This document shows, piece after piece, positions 25,862 to 34,014 of a DNA stretch of 47,250 bases. Within the stretch, counting starts at the first letter, position 1. The number at the start of each line of letters is the position of its first letter. Below the pieces are notes generated by a model, which saw only the letters and a list, made by a program, of their open reading frames with translations, was not told the origin of the DNA and ran no database searches. Origin of the DNA: Rhodospirillales bacterium (lineage in GTDB: Bacteria; Pseudomonadota; Alphaproteobacteria; Rhodospirillales; UBA2165); the NCBI GenBank assembly GCA_022822205.1, contig JAJECC010000130.1, positions 1 through 47,250 of the forward strand. The letters run 5' to 3'. The position numbers and the translations under genes were made by a program.

Positions 25862-26245
25862 ATGAACCAGAGCAATGCGCCGGCCCCCGTCTCAGATCGT
25901 CCAACCGTGCTCAAACAGCCGCTGTGGGCGATAATAACGGAAAACGTCGTTAGCGCCGAGGAAGTCCGGAAACACCGGGACGCCCATCTCGAGCATCAGG
26001 TCAAACTCGAGAGGGCGGGAATTATGTTTGGCGCCGGCCCGCTGGCGGAGCCCGACGGAACCCGCGTCGGCCGCGGTCTGATCATCATTCGAGCCGACAG
26101 CGAGGCCCAAGCGCGTGAGATTGCCGACGCCGATCCGATGCACAGTTCCGGTGTCCGGCGGTACACGCTCTATCAGTGGCAACTTGCGGAAGGGCATATC
26201 CAAATCACTCTCAACTTTTCCGACCGCGACTACCGGCTCGAATAG
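25862..26245 (+). CDS. YciI-like protein (paralogue 1)
   Basis: 127 residues from MNQSNAPAPVSD; the longer frame from 25751 would overlap the regulator and operator. The core PLWAIITENVVSAEEVRKHRDAHLEHQVKLERAGIMFGAGPL with HRDAHLEH and GAGPL is the YciI/YCII ferredoxin-like fold, whose members include chloromuconolactone dehalogenase-like and uncharacterised enzymes using a His-Asp pair. A close paralogue is at 28661. Both sit divergent to a GntR-linked aromatic-degradation unit, suggesting an accessory isomerase or lyase step. Converges on the Rieske gene with 17 bases between. Confidence 0.85.
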   Translation: MNQSNAPAPVSDRPTVLKQPLWAIITENVVSAEEVRKHRDAHLEHQVKLERAGIMFGAGPLAEPDGTRVGRGLIIIRADSEAQAREIADADPMHSSGVRRYTLYQWQLAEGHIQITLNFSDRDYRLE

Positions 26246-26262
26246 CCGGTCACCGCCTCCTC

Positions 26263-27534
26263 CTACCACCGAGCTTGCAGAATTTCGGCCATGTGGGATC
26301 GCCAGTCCACGCCGTCCGGCACCACCATGTCCGCGGCCCGTGCGTCTCTATGAACATCCGGTTCGATACCTTTCGGTTCACCGCCCTTTTCCACGTCATC
26401 CAAGGCGGCCAGCAGCATCTGACGCATTCCAATAATCGCCTTGTCCGAGGTTCCGAGATACTCCTTGCTCCGGTCCACGATCGATCCCATGCCCTCTTGG
26501 AGCGCCATATCCTGGGTGTTGGTGCCGGTAATTCCGGTATAGGTCCGGGTCCGCTGAATTTCCCGGTCGATGAGGTAGTCATTCGACAGGTTCTTGACCA
26601 ACTTGAAGGTGCCGGGGATGTAGTCTTCCGGTGCCCGGCCGAACATTTTCTCCCAGTCCGCCGCGTAGCCGGACGAAATCGGCGAGGCCTCGTCGATCCC
26701 GTACATCCAGTTCCATGTGAAGGTTTGGTAGTCGTCGATCGGCACCCAGATATGGCCATCGATCTTGGCGACCTCGTTGCGCCCTCCCGAAGGCCGGGTA
26801 ATTCCCCCGCGGCACTGCTGCCACGGCATGATGTACTGGTAGACCTTCACATAGCTGCCGTCCTCGCCGAGGCTGCGATGAGATATGTAGGAATAACCGT
26901 AGTCCGTCGGATGAACCTCGATTTTTGGAGCGCGATCACGCTGGCGAAGCTGGTTCTTATCCTGGAGATTGTTGTTGTGAAGGTAGGACGAGTGGCTGGT
27001 GTCCAACCCGCCCTCCATGGCCTGGAGCCAGTTGCACTCCTGGTAGGTTTTTGAAATGAATCGGTGCGACTCGGGCGCGCGGGTCCACTCATAGTCGGGC
27101 GGCTCGGGCTGCTTGTCGGACGGACCCATATAGGTCCACACAACGCCGCCTCTCTCCACCGTCGGATACGCCGTCAATTTTGCTTTGTGCTTCATGGGGC
27201 TGTCGGCAGGCTCCGACGGCAAATCCACGCAATTGCCCTCGATGTCGAACTTCCAGCCGTGATAGACGCAGCGAATTCCGCACTCCTCATTGCGACCAAA
27301 AAACAGGGGTGCCCGCCGGTGGGGACAGTAGGCGTCAACCATCCCCACATTTCCGTTGGTATCGCGAAACGCGATCAGGTCTTCGCCCAACAGCCTGACA
27401 CGTACCGGCGGGCAGTCGGGCTCGGCAACCTCTGACGACAGAAGTATGGGCTGCCAGTAGCGGCGCATGAGCGTGCCCATGGGCGTGCCTGGTCCCACCC
27501 GCGTCAGGCGTTCGTTATCTTCATGTTTCAACAT
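26263..27534 (-). CDS. Rieske aromatic-ring oxygenase, large subunit
   Basis: 423 residues. The Rieske cluster is CPHRRAPLFFGRNEECG followed by IRCVYHGWKFD (CxH ... CxxH). The mononuclear iron site shows DTSHSSYLH (D-x2-H-x4-H). Length and pattern are like phthalate 4,5-dioxygenase and related one-component-oxygenase types. A reductase is needed to supply electrons, but none is encoded nearby. It lies 24 bases after the dihydroxyphthalate-decarboxylase-like gene in a two-gene operon, with a strong GGAGGGGAGG ribosome site. It may hydroxylate a phthalate-like or other aromatic acid. Confidence 0.93.
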   Translation of the reverse strand: MLKHEDNERLTRVGPGTPMGTLMRRYWQPILLSSEVAEPDCPPVRVRLLGEDLIAFRDTNGNVGMVDAYCPHRRAPLFFGRNEECGIRCVYHGWKFDIEGNCVDLPSEPADSPMKHKAKLTAYPTVERGGVVWTYMGPSDKQPEPPDYEWTRAPESHRFISKTYQECNWLQAMEGGLDTSHSSYLHNNNLQDKNQLRQRDRAPKIEVHPTDYGYSYISHRSLGEDGSYVKVYQYIMPWQQCRGGITRPSGGRNEVAKIDGHIWVPIDDYQTFTWNWMYGIDEASPISSGYAADWEKMFGRAPEDYIPGTFKLVKNLSNDYLIDREIQRTRTYTGITGTNTQDMALQEGMGSIVDRSKEYLGTSDKAIIGMRQMLLAALDDVEKGGEPKGIEPDVHRDARAADMVVPDGVDWRSHMAEILQARW

Positions 27535-27558
27535 TTGGAGACCTCCCCTCCAATGCGT

Positions 27559-28536
27559 CTAAACATTCATCAGTTCGGGTGCGAACAGCTCTTCCACCCC
27601 AATCAGCCGGGGAGTCAGGCCCTGTTCATGCGAATAATTCGCCGCGGTTTCCAGCACCCTGCGATTGGCAACCATGCCGTATTTGACGATCTGGGTTCTG
27701 AGCACATCCTCCGCAACCAAGCCGGTATCGACGTGGTAGGCCATATGCTCCATCCGCTGCGCCTCGCAGAGTTCGTTGGCGCGTACAAAGAGGCGGTACA
27801 CATGTTCAGCCAATCCGGGGTTTTTCCCGGCAAGCTCCCGGCGGATGACCATGCAGTGGTTGATCGGCAAGATTCCGGTCTTTTCGTGGTAGCGGATGCC
27901 CTCCGCGCGCGGATCGGAAAACAGCGGTTTGACCTCGGGGTGATTGTTGAGGTCGACCCGGCTGCGATCCACCAGATTGCGGTCCGAAAGATAGAGCAGC
28001 GCTGAGTCCAACTCGCCCGAGGCCACCATTTCGCCGAGGCTGGACTCCGCCGGGATTTGATTGATGGTGACCCCGGGCGGCGGCGCGAATCCTGTCAGCC
28101 CTCCGTGGCTGAGATCCGGCGTCCGCTCCATCCAGAAGGTCATGTCGGGAGGGGCGACGCCAAACTCGTGCTGAAGGATACCGCGAATCCACAGCATCGC
28201 CGTCTGCTGGTACTCAGGCACGCCAACCCGTTTACCCTTCAAATCCTCGGGAAGTTCAATGCCCGAATCGATCCGCACCAGAATGCCGGTGTGGAAGAAC
28301 TTGCGCATGGTGAAGATAGGCAGGCCAACAAAACGCGTATCGCCTTGCGAGGTTATGATCATGAATGACGACATGGACATCTCCGCCACATCGAATTCGG
28401 CGGACTTGAGCTGACGATAAAACAGCTCGGAGCCGTGTATGTCCTCGCATTCGAGCTCCAGTCCCTGCCGTTCGACCAAGCCCTGGAAGATGGGTTGGGT
28501 TCGAGGGTTCGAGGCCATTCCGATTTTTAGTTTCAC
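27559..28536 (-). CDS. 4,5-dihydroxyphthalate decarboxylase-like protein
   Basis: 325 residues from a GTG start (CGGGAGC upstream). It resembles the 4,5-dihydroxyphthalate decarboxylase family, cytoplasmic proteins built on a periplasmic-binding-like fold: ELFYRQLKSAEFDVAEMSMSS, FVGLPIFTMRKFFHTGILVR, LKGKRVGVPEYQQTAMLWIRG and LQHEFGV are near-canonical. No signal peptide, as for that family. Together with the Rieske oxygenase it suggests a phthalate-type order: dihydroxylation, then decarboxylation to a catechol-type product. A transporter binding-protein role is an alternative but less likely without a signal. Confidence 0.83.
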   Translation of the reverse strand: MKLKIGMASNPRTQPIFQGLVERQGLELECEDIHGSELFYRQLKSAEFDVAEMSMSSFMIITSQGDTRFVGLPIFTMRKFFHTGILVRIDSGIELPEDLKGKRVGVPEYQQTAMLWIRGILQHEFGVAPPDMTFWMERTPDLSHGGLTGFAPPPGVTINQIPAESSLGEMVASGELDSALLYLSDRNLVDRSRVDLNNHPEVKPLFSDPRAEGIRYHEKTGILPINHCMVIRRELAGKNPGLAEHVYRLFVRANELCEAQRMEHMAYHVDTGLVAEDVLRTQIVKYGMVANRRVLETAANYSHEQGLTPRLIGVEELFAPELMNV

Positions 28537-28597
28537 GCAAGCTCCCGACTGCTAAATCTGCATTTAGCATGTTCCATGATCTTTCGCACAGTTTATA

Positions 28598-28616
28598 ATA
28601 TTGTGCATAAAATGAT
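28598..28616. promoter_or_regulatory. Candidate GntR operator/promoter, site 2
   Basis: Identical 19-bp block to 25803-25821, again with ctttcgca 9 bases before and ggtcaa just after. It lies between the divergent decarboxylase-like gene (start 28536) and the second yciI-like gene (start 28661), consistent with control of both by the GntR regulator at 25080. Confidence 0.6.
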
Positions 28617-28660
28617 CATCGGTCAAATATTGAATCCATACCTACGGAATTTGTGGATCC

Positions 28661-29044
28661 ATGCCCGAAACCCACCCGACCAAGAATCCCGGTGACGCCG
28701 ACCGCGGCGCAGGGCTGTCGCTATGGCTCGTCATATTCGAGAACACCGGTGCGCCGGATGAAGTGAGGAGAATGCGGGATGCGTTTCGCGCCCACCAAGT
28801 GGATCTTGAACGAAGGGGCGTCATTTTCGGAGCCGGTCCGCTGGCCGAACCGGACGGCAAGCGCGTCGGACGGGGCATGACCGTTCTACGGGCCGAAAGC
28901 GCCGAGCAGGCTCTAAGAATCGCGGGGTCCGATCCCCTTGTCCGGGCGGGCCTCAGGAAGTTCGACCTCTACCGGTGGCACATGGGAGAGGGCCATTTGA
29001 AGGTGGTAATGAATTTCTCCGGCCGCGATTGCCGGATTGAGTAG
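28661..29044 (+). CDS. YciI-like protein (paralogue 2)
   Basis: 127 residues, MPETHPTKNPGD then LSLWLVIFENTGAPDEVRRMRDAFRAHQVDLERRGVIFGAGPLAEPDGKRVGRG. Same length and same motif line-up as the gene at 25862 (GAGPLAEPDG, RVGRG, EGH near the C-terminus), but the first His of HRDAHLEH is Met here (MRDAFRAH), so a catalytic residue may differ. The two may form a hetero-oligomer or act on related intermediates. Function not established. Confidence 0.84.
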   Translation: MPETHPTKNPGDADRGAGLSLWLVIFENTGAPDEVRRMRDAFRAHQVDLERRGVIFGAGPLAEPDGKRVGRGMTVLRAESAEQALRIAGSDPLVRAGLRKFDLYRWHMGEGHLKVVMNFSGRDCRIE

Positions 29045-29181
29045 CCTCGATTGGGCCGACGACTGGAACCACTCGACAAAACAGACAGTTAGCGATCACC
29101 GGACGAAACAACCTTCCTGCACCAATTCGAACCCGACTGCGCTTTGACGCAACACTGTACGTCGTGTTGGGTTTATGGAGT

Positions 29182-29196
29182 TTTACAAATTGTAAA
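29182..29196. promoter_or_regulatory. TTTAC-N5-GTAAA dyad
   Basis: Perfect 5-5-5 dyad tttac aaatt gtaaa in the debris between the second yciI gene and the VanA-like gene. The same arrangement occurs at 35059-35077 and, imperfectly, at 40550-40566. Alone it would be weak evidence; here it may be a relic operator. Confidence 0.35.
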
Positions 29197-29359
29197 GGGA
29201 GGCGCCGGATTTCTGGGCCAGCGGTATGGCATACGCGACCTTCGAGATACTCGGACAGGCCATTGAACGCGTCGGAACACCCTCAATCTCCAGGGGGCCG
29301 CCAACTTCATGCATACGTGCGGCGGTCATCAGGTAGTATATGAGGTTTCGGGAACTCAT
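29183..29359 (-). pseudogene. Crotonase-gene fragment fused to unknown tail
   Basis: The minus-strand frame reads MSSRNLIYYLMT then AARMHEVGGPLEIEGVPT and ends KSGASLYNL. The stretch AETMSSRNxxYYLMT repeats the ech gene: 29323-29369 matches 31519-31565 with 4 mismatches in 47 bases. After LMT the protein departs from crotonases and I do not recognise it. No ribosome site is seen. Probably a chimeric leftover of a duplicated ech gene rather than a working gene. Confidence 0.5.
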
Positions 29360-29412
29360 GGTTTCGGCCCCGCGGAGAACCGGTGGCGCCTCTCGGGGCC
29401 GGATTTAGTTGC

Positions 29413-30471
29413 CTATTCCGCCGCCGCCGGCATTTCCGCCGCGTGCATCCGGTGGATCGCCTGGCGGCTGTAGGCGACGGCTTTATCATGCTCGCGCAAG
29501 ATCAGCCGACGGCCTGGGTCCTTGCCCACCGCTTCCTGCTGGGCCTCGATGAACATCTTGTCCTCGAGGAATGCCTCCAGGATATCCTCGTGGAAGGCCG
29601 TGCTGGCCGGCGCATCGTAAGCTTGACCGCGAACCGCGGTCGAGAAGAAGTAGTGGAAGCTGTCATCGTCGGCCGGAGTGGCATGCTGGAATAGCCGGAC
29701 CACCATGCCACCGGGTTTGTCGCGGTTCTCGCGACCGCCGGTTCCCGCGTCATGACCGCCGCCCCATTGGAGTACGGATGAGGGGGCGACGTATTCAAAA
29801 TCCTGCCAGCGGTCGACCTGGCCTTCGAATCCAACGGCTTTCTGGAACGACGGCGGCGGCGTGGAATTCATCATCCAGCGAATATAGTGGGCGCCGTTTT
29901 CCGTCCGCGTGGTCGTCAGCTCGGCGTCATCGTGCTCTTGCGGGTTGCCGCCGATGGTCGAGGTGTGGACGTATCCCAGGTGGGTCAGGTCCATGAGGTT
30001 GTCCATCATGAACATATAGTTGGCGCCGATATCGTAGCGGGCGAAATGGAAATTATACTCGTCCGTCATGTCGTGATAGGGGAAGTCGATGATCAGGCTT
30101 TCGTCGGCCTGTTCCGCATCCCCAGTCCAGATCCAAACGAATTTCTGGCGCTCGACGACAGGGAAGGAACGCACGCGGTAGGCCGGGTTGAGCTTTTCGC
30201 CCGGGTTGTCGACGCAGGCGCCCGAGCCGTCGAATACCAAGCCGTGGTAGCCGCACATGATGCCCTTTTCGACGGGCTGTCCGAGGGACAGCTTGACGCC
30301 CCGGTGGCAGCACCGGTCTTCGAGCGCCGCGGCTTTTCCATCGCCGCCCCTGAATATTACCAAGTCCTCGCCCATGATCTTGCGGGCGATGGGGCCCTCG
30401 TCGAGTTCATTTGACCAGGCCGCGATGTACCAGGCATTCCGAACCAGGGGTTCAAAAGCAAAATCAGACAT
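29413..30471 (-). CDS. Rieske oxygenase, vanillate O-demethylase-like
   Basis: 352 residues beginning MSDFAFEPLVRNAWYIAAWSNEL, the usual start of VanA-type proteins. Rieske motif: DRCCHRGVKLSLGQ and IMCGYHGLVFDGSG. Mononuclear iron motif: DLTHLGYVH (D-x2-H-x4-H). VanA removes the methyl group of vanillate to give protocatechuate and formaldehyde. With ech and fcs close by this fits ferulate catabolism; dicamba-type demethylases are similar alternatives. The partner reductase VanB is not in the window. It follows the MarR gene by 49 bases. Confidence 0.88.
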   Translation of the reverse strand: MSDFAFEPLVRNAWYIAAWSNELDEGPIARKIMGEDLVIFRGGDGKAAALEDRCCHRGVKLSLGQPVEKGIMCGYHGLVFDGSGACVDNPGEKLNPAYRVRSFPVVERQKFVWIWTGDAEQADESLIIDFPYHDMTDEYNFHFARYDIGANYMFMMDNLMDLTHLGYVHTSTIGGNPQEHDDAELTTTRTENGAHYIRWMMNSTPPPSFQKAVGFEGQVDRWQDFEYVAPSSVLQWGGGHDAGTGGRENRDKPGGMVVRLFQHATPADDDSFHYFFSTAVRGQAYDAPASTAFHEDILEAFLEDKMFIEAQQEAVGKDPGRRLILREHDKAVAYSRQAIHRMHAAEMPAAAE

Positions 30472-30520
30472 GTGTCGCCTCCGTTACACAAACTCGTGTT
30501 CTGTTCTCGGTCTTGTTCGG

Positions 30521-31027
30521 TCAGTCATTCTCGGCATCCCCGGGCGACCAGCCCCGGGCGAGCATCTCCCCGGCTTCGGCATGAATCCGGTTCAGCATAT
30601 CGATCAACAGCGCCCGTTCCTCGGCCGAAAAGTCCCGCAATAGCCGTTGCTCCCGGGCCAACGCGAACTGAGCAATTTCATCGCAGATGGCCCACCCTTC
30701 GGGGGTGAGTTCCACAAAGGATCGTCGGCGATCCGTGGGATCGTCCTGGCGTGAGAGCAGGCCGCGTTCCTCGAGGCGGGCGATGGAGCGGCTGGTCCCC
30801 CCTTTGTCCATCCCCATGGCGTCCGCCACGTCGAGGATTGTGCAGCGTCCGCCGTCGCCGACGACCTGAATGATTCGCCATTCGCGAAGGTCAAAGCCGA
30901 GCAGGCGCGCATGGTGGCGGTCGGCATGACGGCCGATCTTGGCGCCCAGCGTGACGAACAGCGCCGGAACGTGGGACCGCAGGTCGACTTGACTCTTATC
31001 GCGGGGCCGGGTGATGACGTCGGACAC
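30521..31027 (-). CDS. MarR-family transcriptional regulator
   Basis: 168 residues with the MarR winged helix: LLGFDLREWRIIQVVGDGGRCTILDVADAMGMDKGGTSRSIARLEERGLL followed by DRRRSFVELTPEG. MarR repressors often sense aromatic acids or their CoA thioesters; those next to fcs/ech genes respond to hydroxycinnamoyl-CoA. A perfect 14-bp palindrome lies 41 bases before its start. It precedes the VanA-like gene and follows ech, so it may regulate both. Confidence 0.9.
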   Translation of the reverse strand: MSDVITRPRDKSQVDLRSHVPALFVTLGAKIGRHADRHHARLLGFDLREWRIIQVVGDGGRCTILDVADAMGMDKGGTSRSIARLEERGLLSRQDDPTDRRRSFVELTPEGWAICDEIAQFALAREQRLLRDFSAEERALLIDMLNRIHAEAGEMLARGWSPGDAEND

Positions 31028-31067
31028 GTTACTCTCCCATCAACTTGGCACGAATATACCCAATCAA

Positions 31068-31081
31068 GTTGATAAATCAAC
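31068..31081. promoter_or_regulatory. Palindromic candidate MarR operator
   Basis: gttgataaatcaac is a perfect 14-bp palindrome upstream of the MarR gene. A related half-site pair, atcaacttg (31039-31047) and caagttgat (31064-31072), surrounds a TATACC -10-like element. Length and spacing suit a MarR dimer site that controls its own promoter. Confidence 0.55.
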
Positions 31082-31195
31082 CATTGAAAAAACAACTATT
31101 TTTGCCCGATTCGCGGACCACGTCTCTTTATCGAATTGTGGGGGGGGTAGAGCGGATTGAACCCTTGGCTTTGGAGGTCGCCCGCAGCCTGGCCG

Positions 31196-32095
31196 CTACT
31201 TCTTCTTTTCGCTGACGTGGCCGAGGCCGGGCTTGAACGACTTCTTGTCCAGAAACTCCGTCAAACCCTCGGCCCGCGCGTCCTCGGTATCCATGATCTT
31301 GAGTTGGTCGCCTTTCGCATGGAGATAGTCCGCCGACATTTCCCAGTCGTCCATTGCCTGCACCGCCTTCAAGGCATGCTTTGCCTGCATCAGAACGGCC
31401 GAGTTTTTCTGCAGCAGGTTCTTGGCGAGGCGGCGGGTGGCGTTCTTGAGCGAGCGTTTCGGCACCGACTTGTTCACCAAGCCCATTTCGGCCGCCTGCT
31501 TGCCGGTAAAAGTCTCCCCGGTCATCAGGTAGTACATGGCGTTTCGGGAGCTCATGGTTTCGGCCACCGCTTTGGCCACGTTGCCGGCGGGTATGATTCC
31601 CCAGTTCACTTCCGATACGCCGAACACGGCATCGTCAGCCGCGATGGCAAGATCGCAGCCTACGACCGGTGCGAATGCGCCGCCGAAGCACCAGCCGTTG
31701 ACCATCGCGATGGTCGGCTTCGGGAAAGCGCGCATCATCCGCCATTGCCAATCCTCCGCGTCCCGCTCGATCCGCCGGATGGTGATGAAGTCCTGCCCGT
31801 CCCGCTCCCGGAAATACTCCTTGAGGTCCATCCCGGATGAGAACGCCGTCCCGGCGCCGGTGAGGATCAGCACCCGGCACCGCGGATCCAGTTCCAGCGC
31901 CTGCATGACCCCGATCATTTCCCGGTTGAGCGCCGGGCTCATGGCGTTGCGTTTATCCGGCCGGTTCAGCGTAACCCAGGCGATGCCGTCCTCGAACGCG
32001 ACGTCGACGCACGACGTGCTGAGTTCCGTGCTCTTGGTCTTGGTGGAACGGGTTGCCGACTTCTTGGTCGAGGCGGTTTTTGCGCGTTTGGCCAT
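31196..32095 (-). CDS. ech: Feruloyl-CoA hydratase/lyase (crotonase)
   Basis: 299 residues from the ATG at 32095 (GGAG upstream); the longer open frame overlaps dctM. An N-terminal Lys/Thr/Ser-rich stretch (KRAKTASTKKSATRSTK) precedes a crotonase closely following hydroxycinnamoyl-CoA hydratase-lyases: LTGAGTAFSSGMDLKEYFRE, WQWRMMRAFPKPTIAMVNGWCFGGAF, VSEVNWGIIPAGNVAKA (with the catalytic Glu), and DTEDARAEGL near the end. It hydrates feruloyl-CoA and releases vanillin and acetyl-CoA. It follows a TRAP transporter and shares the locus with fcs, supporting the call. The basic leader is unusual for the family. Confidence 0.9.
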   Translation of the reverse strand: MAKRAKTASTKKSATRSTKTKSTELSTSCVDVAFEDGIAWVTLNRPDKRNAMSPALNREMIGVMQALELDPRCRVLILTGAGTAFSSGMDLKEYFRERDGQDFITIRRIERDAEDWQWRMMRAFPKPTIAMVNGWCFGGAFAPVVGCDLAIAADDAVFGVSEVNWGIIPAGNVAKAVAETMSSRNAMYYLMTGETFTGKQAAEMGLVNKSVPKRSLKNATRRLAKNLLQKNSAVLMQAKHALKAVQAMDDWEMSADYLHAKGDQLKIMDTEDARAEGLTEFLDKKSFKPGLGHVSEKKK

Positions 32096-32118
32096 GGTGA
32101 TCTCCGGCGGATTGATCC

Positions 32119-33444
32119 CTAATTCAGGGTGATGTTGAGGTTGTAGCCCATCACTTCCGGAAGCCAGAGCGCGAGGGCGGGAAACAGGATGATGATAGCG
32201 ATGCGAACCAGATCCGCGTAGAAAAACGGCAGAATCCCCCGGAAGATGACATTCAGCGGGATGTTCTCCGCGACCCCGTAAAGAACGAAAACGTTCATCC
32301 CGATGGGCGGCGTGATCATACCGACCTCGATGATCATCACCAGGATCACGCCGAACCAGATCGGGTGATATCCCAGTTCGAGGATCAGGGGAAACACGAA
32401 CGGAAGCGTGATCACCATGGCGGCAATGGTGTCGAAAACGCTGCCGAGAATCAGGTATACGACCATCAGAACGAAGATCACCAACAGCGGCTGAAGCTGG
32501 GCATCGGAGATCAGGCTCACGACGGCGTCGGGCATCTTGGAGAGGGTGATGAAGCTCGAGAACACCGACGCGCCCGCAATGATCAAATAGATCATTGCCG
32601 TATTGGCGGCCGTGTCCTTGAGCACCTGCCAGAAAGCACCCAGTGTGAGGCGGCGGCGGAAGACGGCGAAGAAGAATGCCAAACCGGCACCCAGCGACGC
32701 GGCTTCGTTGACCGTGAAAACGCCGCCGTAAATGCCGCCGATGACCGCCAATAACAAGGCCAGAACGCCCCAGCTTTCCTTGCATACCCGAAGACGTTCG
32801 GACCATGCCATCCTGTCGCCCGCGGGGCCGATGTCGGGGTTGCGGCGGACGAGAATATTGATCGCCACGAAGTGGGCGCCGATGGCGATGATGCCGGGGA
32901 TCAGCGCCGCGACAAACAGCGTGATGACGAACTGCTCGGTGAGAAATGCATAGATCACCATGACCACGCTGGGCGGGATGAGCATGCCGAGCGTGCCGCC
33001 CGCCGCGACCGAACCCGTGGCGAGAGTCGTCGAGTAACCGCGTTCCAGCATTTCCGGCAACGCCACGCGGCCCATGGTCGCCGCGGTGGCGAGCGAGGAG
33101 CCGCAAACCGCCCCGAAGCCGGCGCAGCCGCCGATGGTCGCAAGGGCCAGCCCGCCCCGCCGATGACCGATGAAGGCGTAGGCCAGACGGTAAATATCCG
33201 AGGACAGACCGCTCACACCGGCAAAACTCCCCATCAGGAGAAATAAAGGGATGACCGCCAAATCCAGGCTGGTAAAGACGCTCACCGGTTCCGTCGCGAG
33301 CAGGGACAAGGCCGGCTTCCAGCCGCCAAGGAGGCCGAACCCCGCCACGCCGGCCGTGGCCATCGCTACCCCGATCGGCACATGGAGGCCGATCAGGATA
33401 AACATCCCGACCAGACCCAGCGTCGCTATGAGAATGGGGTCCAC
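32119..33444 (-). CDS. dctM: TRAP transporter large permease
   Basis: 441 residues, stand-alone DctM: GLHVPIGVAMATAGVAGFGLLGG, GGCAGFGAVCGSSLATAATMGRVALPEM, AAGGTLGMLIPPSVVMVIYAFLTEQ, and about 11-12 membrane helices. It is the channel part of the TRAP system with dctP and dctQ directly upstream, unlike the fused versions at 7582 and 11128. Probably imports hydroxycinnamate or related phenylpropanoid acids for Fcs and Ech. Confidence 0.94.
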   Translation of the reverse strand: MDPILIATLGLVGMFILIGLHVPIGVAMATAGVAGFGLLGGWKPALSLLATEPVSVFTSLDLAVIPLFLLMGSFAGVSGLSSDIYRLAYAFIGHRRGGLALATIGGCAGFGAVCGSSLATAATMGRVALPEMLERGYSTTLATGSVAAGGTLGMLIPPSVVMVIYAFLTEQFVITLFVAALIPGIIAIGAHFVAINILVRRNPDIGPAGDRMAWSERLRVCKESWGVLALLLAVIGGIYGGVFTVNEAASLGAGLAFFFAVFRRRLTLGAFWQVLKDTAANTAMIYLIIAGASVFSSFITLSKMPDAVVSLISDAQLQPLLVIFVLMVVYLILGSVFDTIAAMVITLPFVFPLILELGYHPIWFGVILVMIIEVGMITPPIGMNVFVLYGVAENIPLNVIFRGILPFFYADLVRIAIIILFPALALWLPEVMGYNLNITLN

Positions 33445-33453
33445 GAGGGCGCC

Positions 33454-33987
33454 TTAGTGTCCGCCCGGCTCAACGGGCGTATCGTCGCCGCCGGCCAGCG
33501 CGGTATTGAAAACGGAAACGAGTACCGCCGATTGGATCGGCAGGCAGATAAACATGAATGCCGTCGCGGCGGTCCACCAGGGCGCCACCGGCAGGCCAAG
33601 AATCCAGGTCGTCTCTCCGCTCTCGAAGAGTTCTTCGGTGAACTTGAAGAGTTCCCATAGAAGCACGGTGAAGAAGACCATGGTCACGAGCGCGGAGAAA
33701 AACTCCAGCCAAGCCCGGCCGCGGGGACCGAAAGCATTCCCCAGGAACTTAATCGAGATATGCCGACGCTCGGCCAGCGCCAGCGGAAAGAAGGTGGAGA
33801 CCACGACGGCAACGATGAGGCGGCCAAGATCCGCAACCCCATCCATCGGGCTGTTCAACAGCCACCGCATCAGAACATCGGCGATGGTGATGAGCGCCAG
33901 GCCGACGAGGCCGATCAGCCCGATTAAAGCGAGCCAACGGGCGGCACGTGTGCCGCCCGCGTTCAAGGACTCGATTAAATCGGTCAT
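33454..33987 (-). CDS. dctQ: TRAP transporter small permease
   Basis: 177 residues with four hydrophobic helices; MDGVADLGRLIVAVVVSTFFPLALAERRHISIKFL is the DctQ hallmark. It lies 9 bases before dctM and 27 bases after dctP, so the three are co-translated parts of one transporter. Confidence 0.92.
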   Translation of the reverse strand: MTDLIESLNAGGTRAARWLALIGLIGLVGLALITIADVLMRWLLNSPMDGVADLGRLIVAVVVSTFFPLALAERRHISIKFLGNAFGPRGRAWLEFFSALVTMVFFTVLLWELFKFTEELFESGETTWILGLPVAPWWTAATAFMFICLPIQSAVLVSVFNTALAGGDDTPVEPGGH

Positions 33988-34014
33988 CGGTGGACCGCGA
34001 AACGATTTCTGCGG

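Larger units (their letters stand above)
29045..29412. other. Intergenic with gene debris
   Basis: No intact gene. It holds a TTTAC-N5-GTAAA dyad (29182-29196) and a crotonase-gene fragment (29323-29369), listed separately. The first 130 bases show nothing recognisable. Confidence 0.5.

Noticed and set aside
31196..33106. A 636-residue minus-strand frame joining ech and dctM
   Set aside because: The upstream half is the dctM gene in a wrong frame; ech has its own ATG and ribosome site at 32095.
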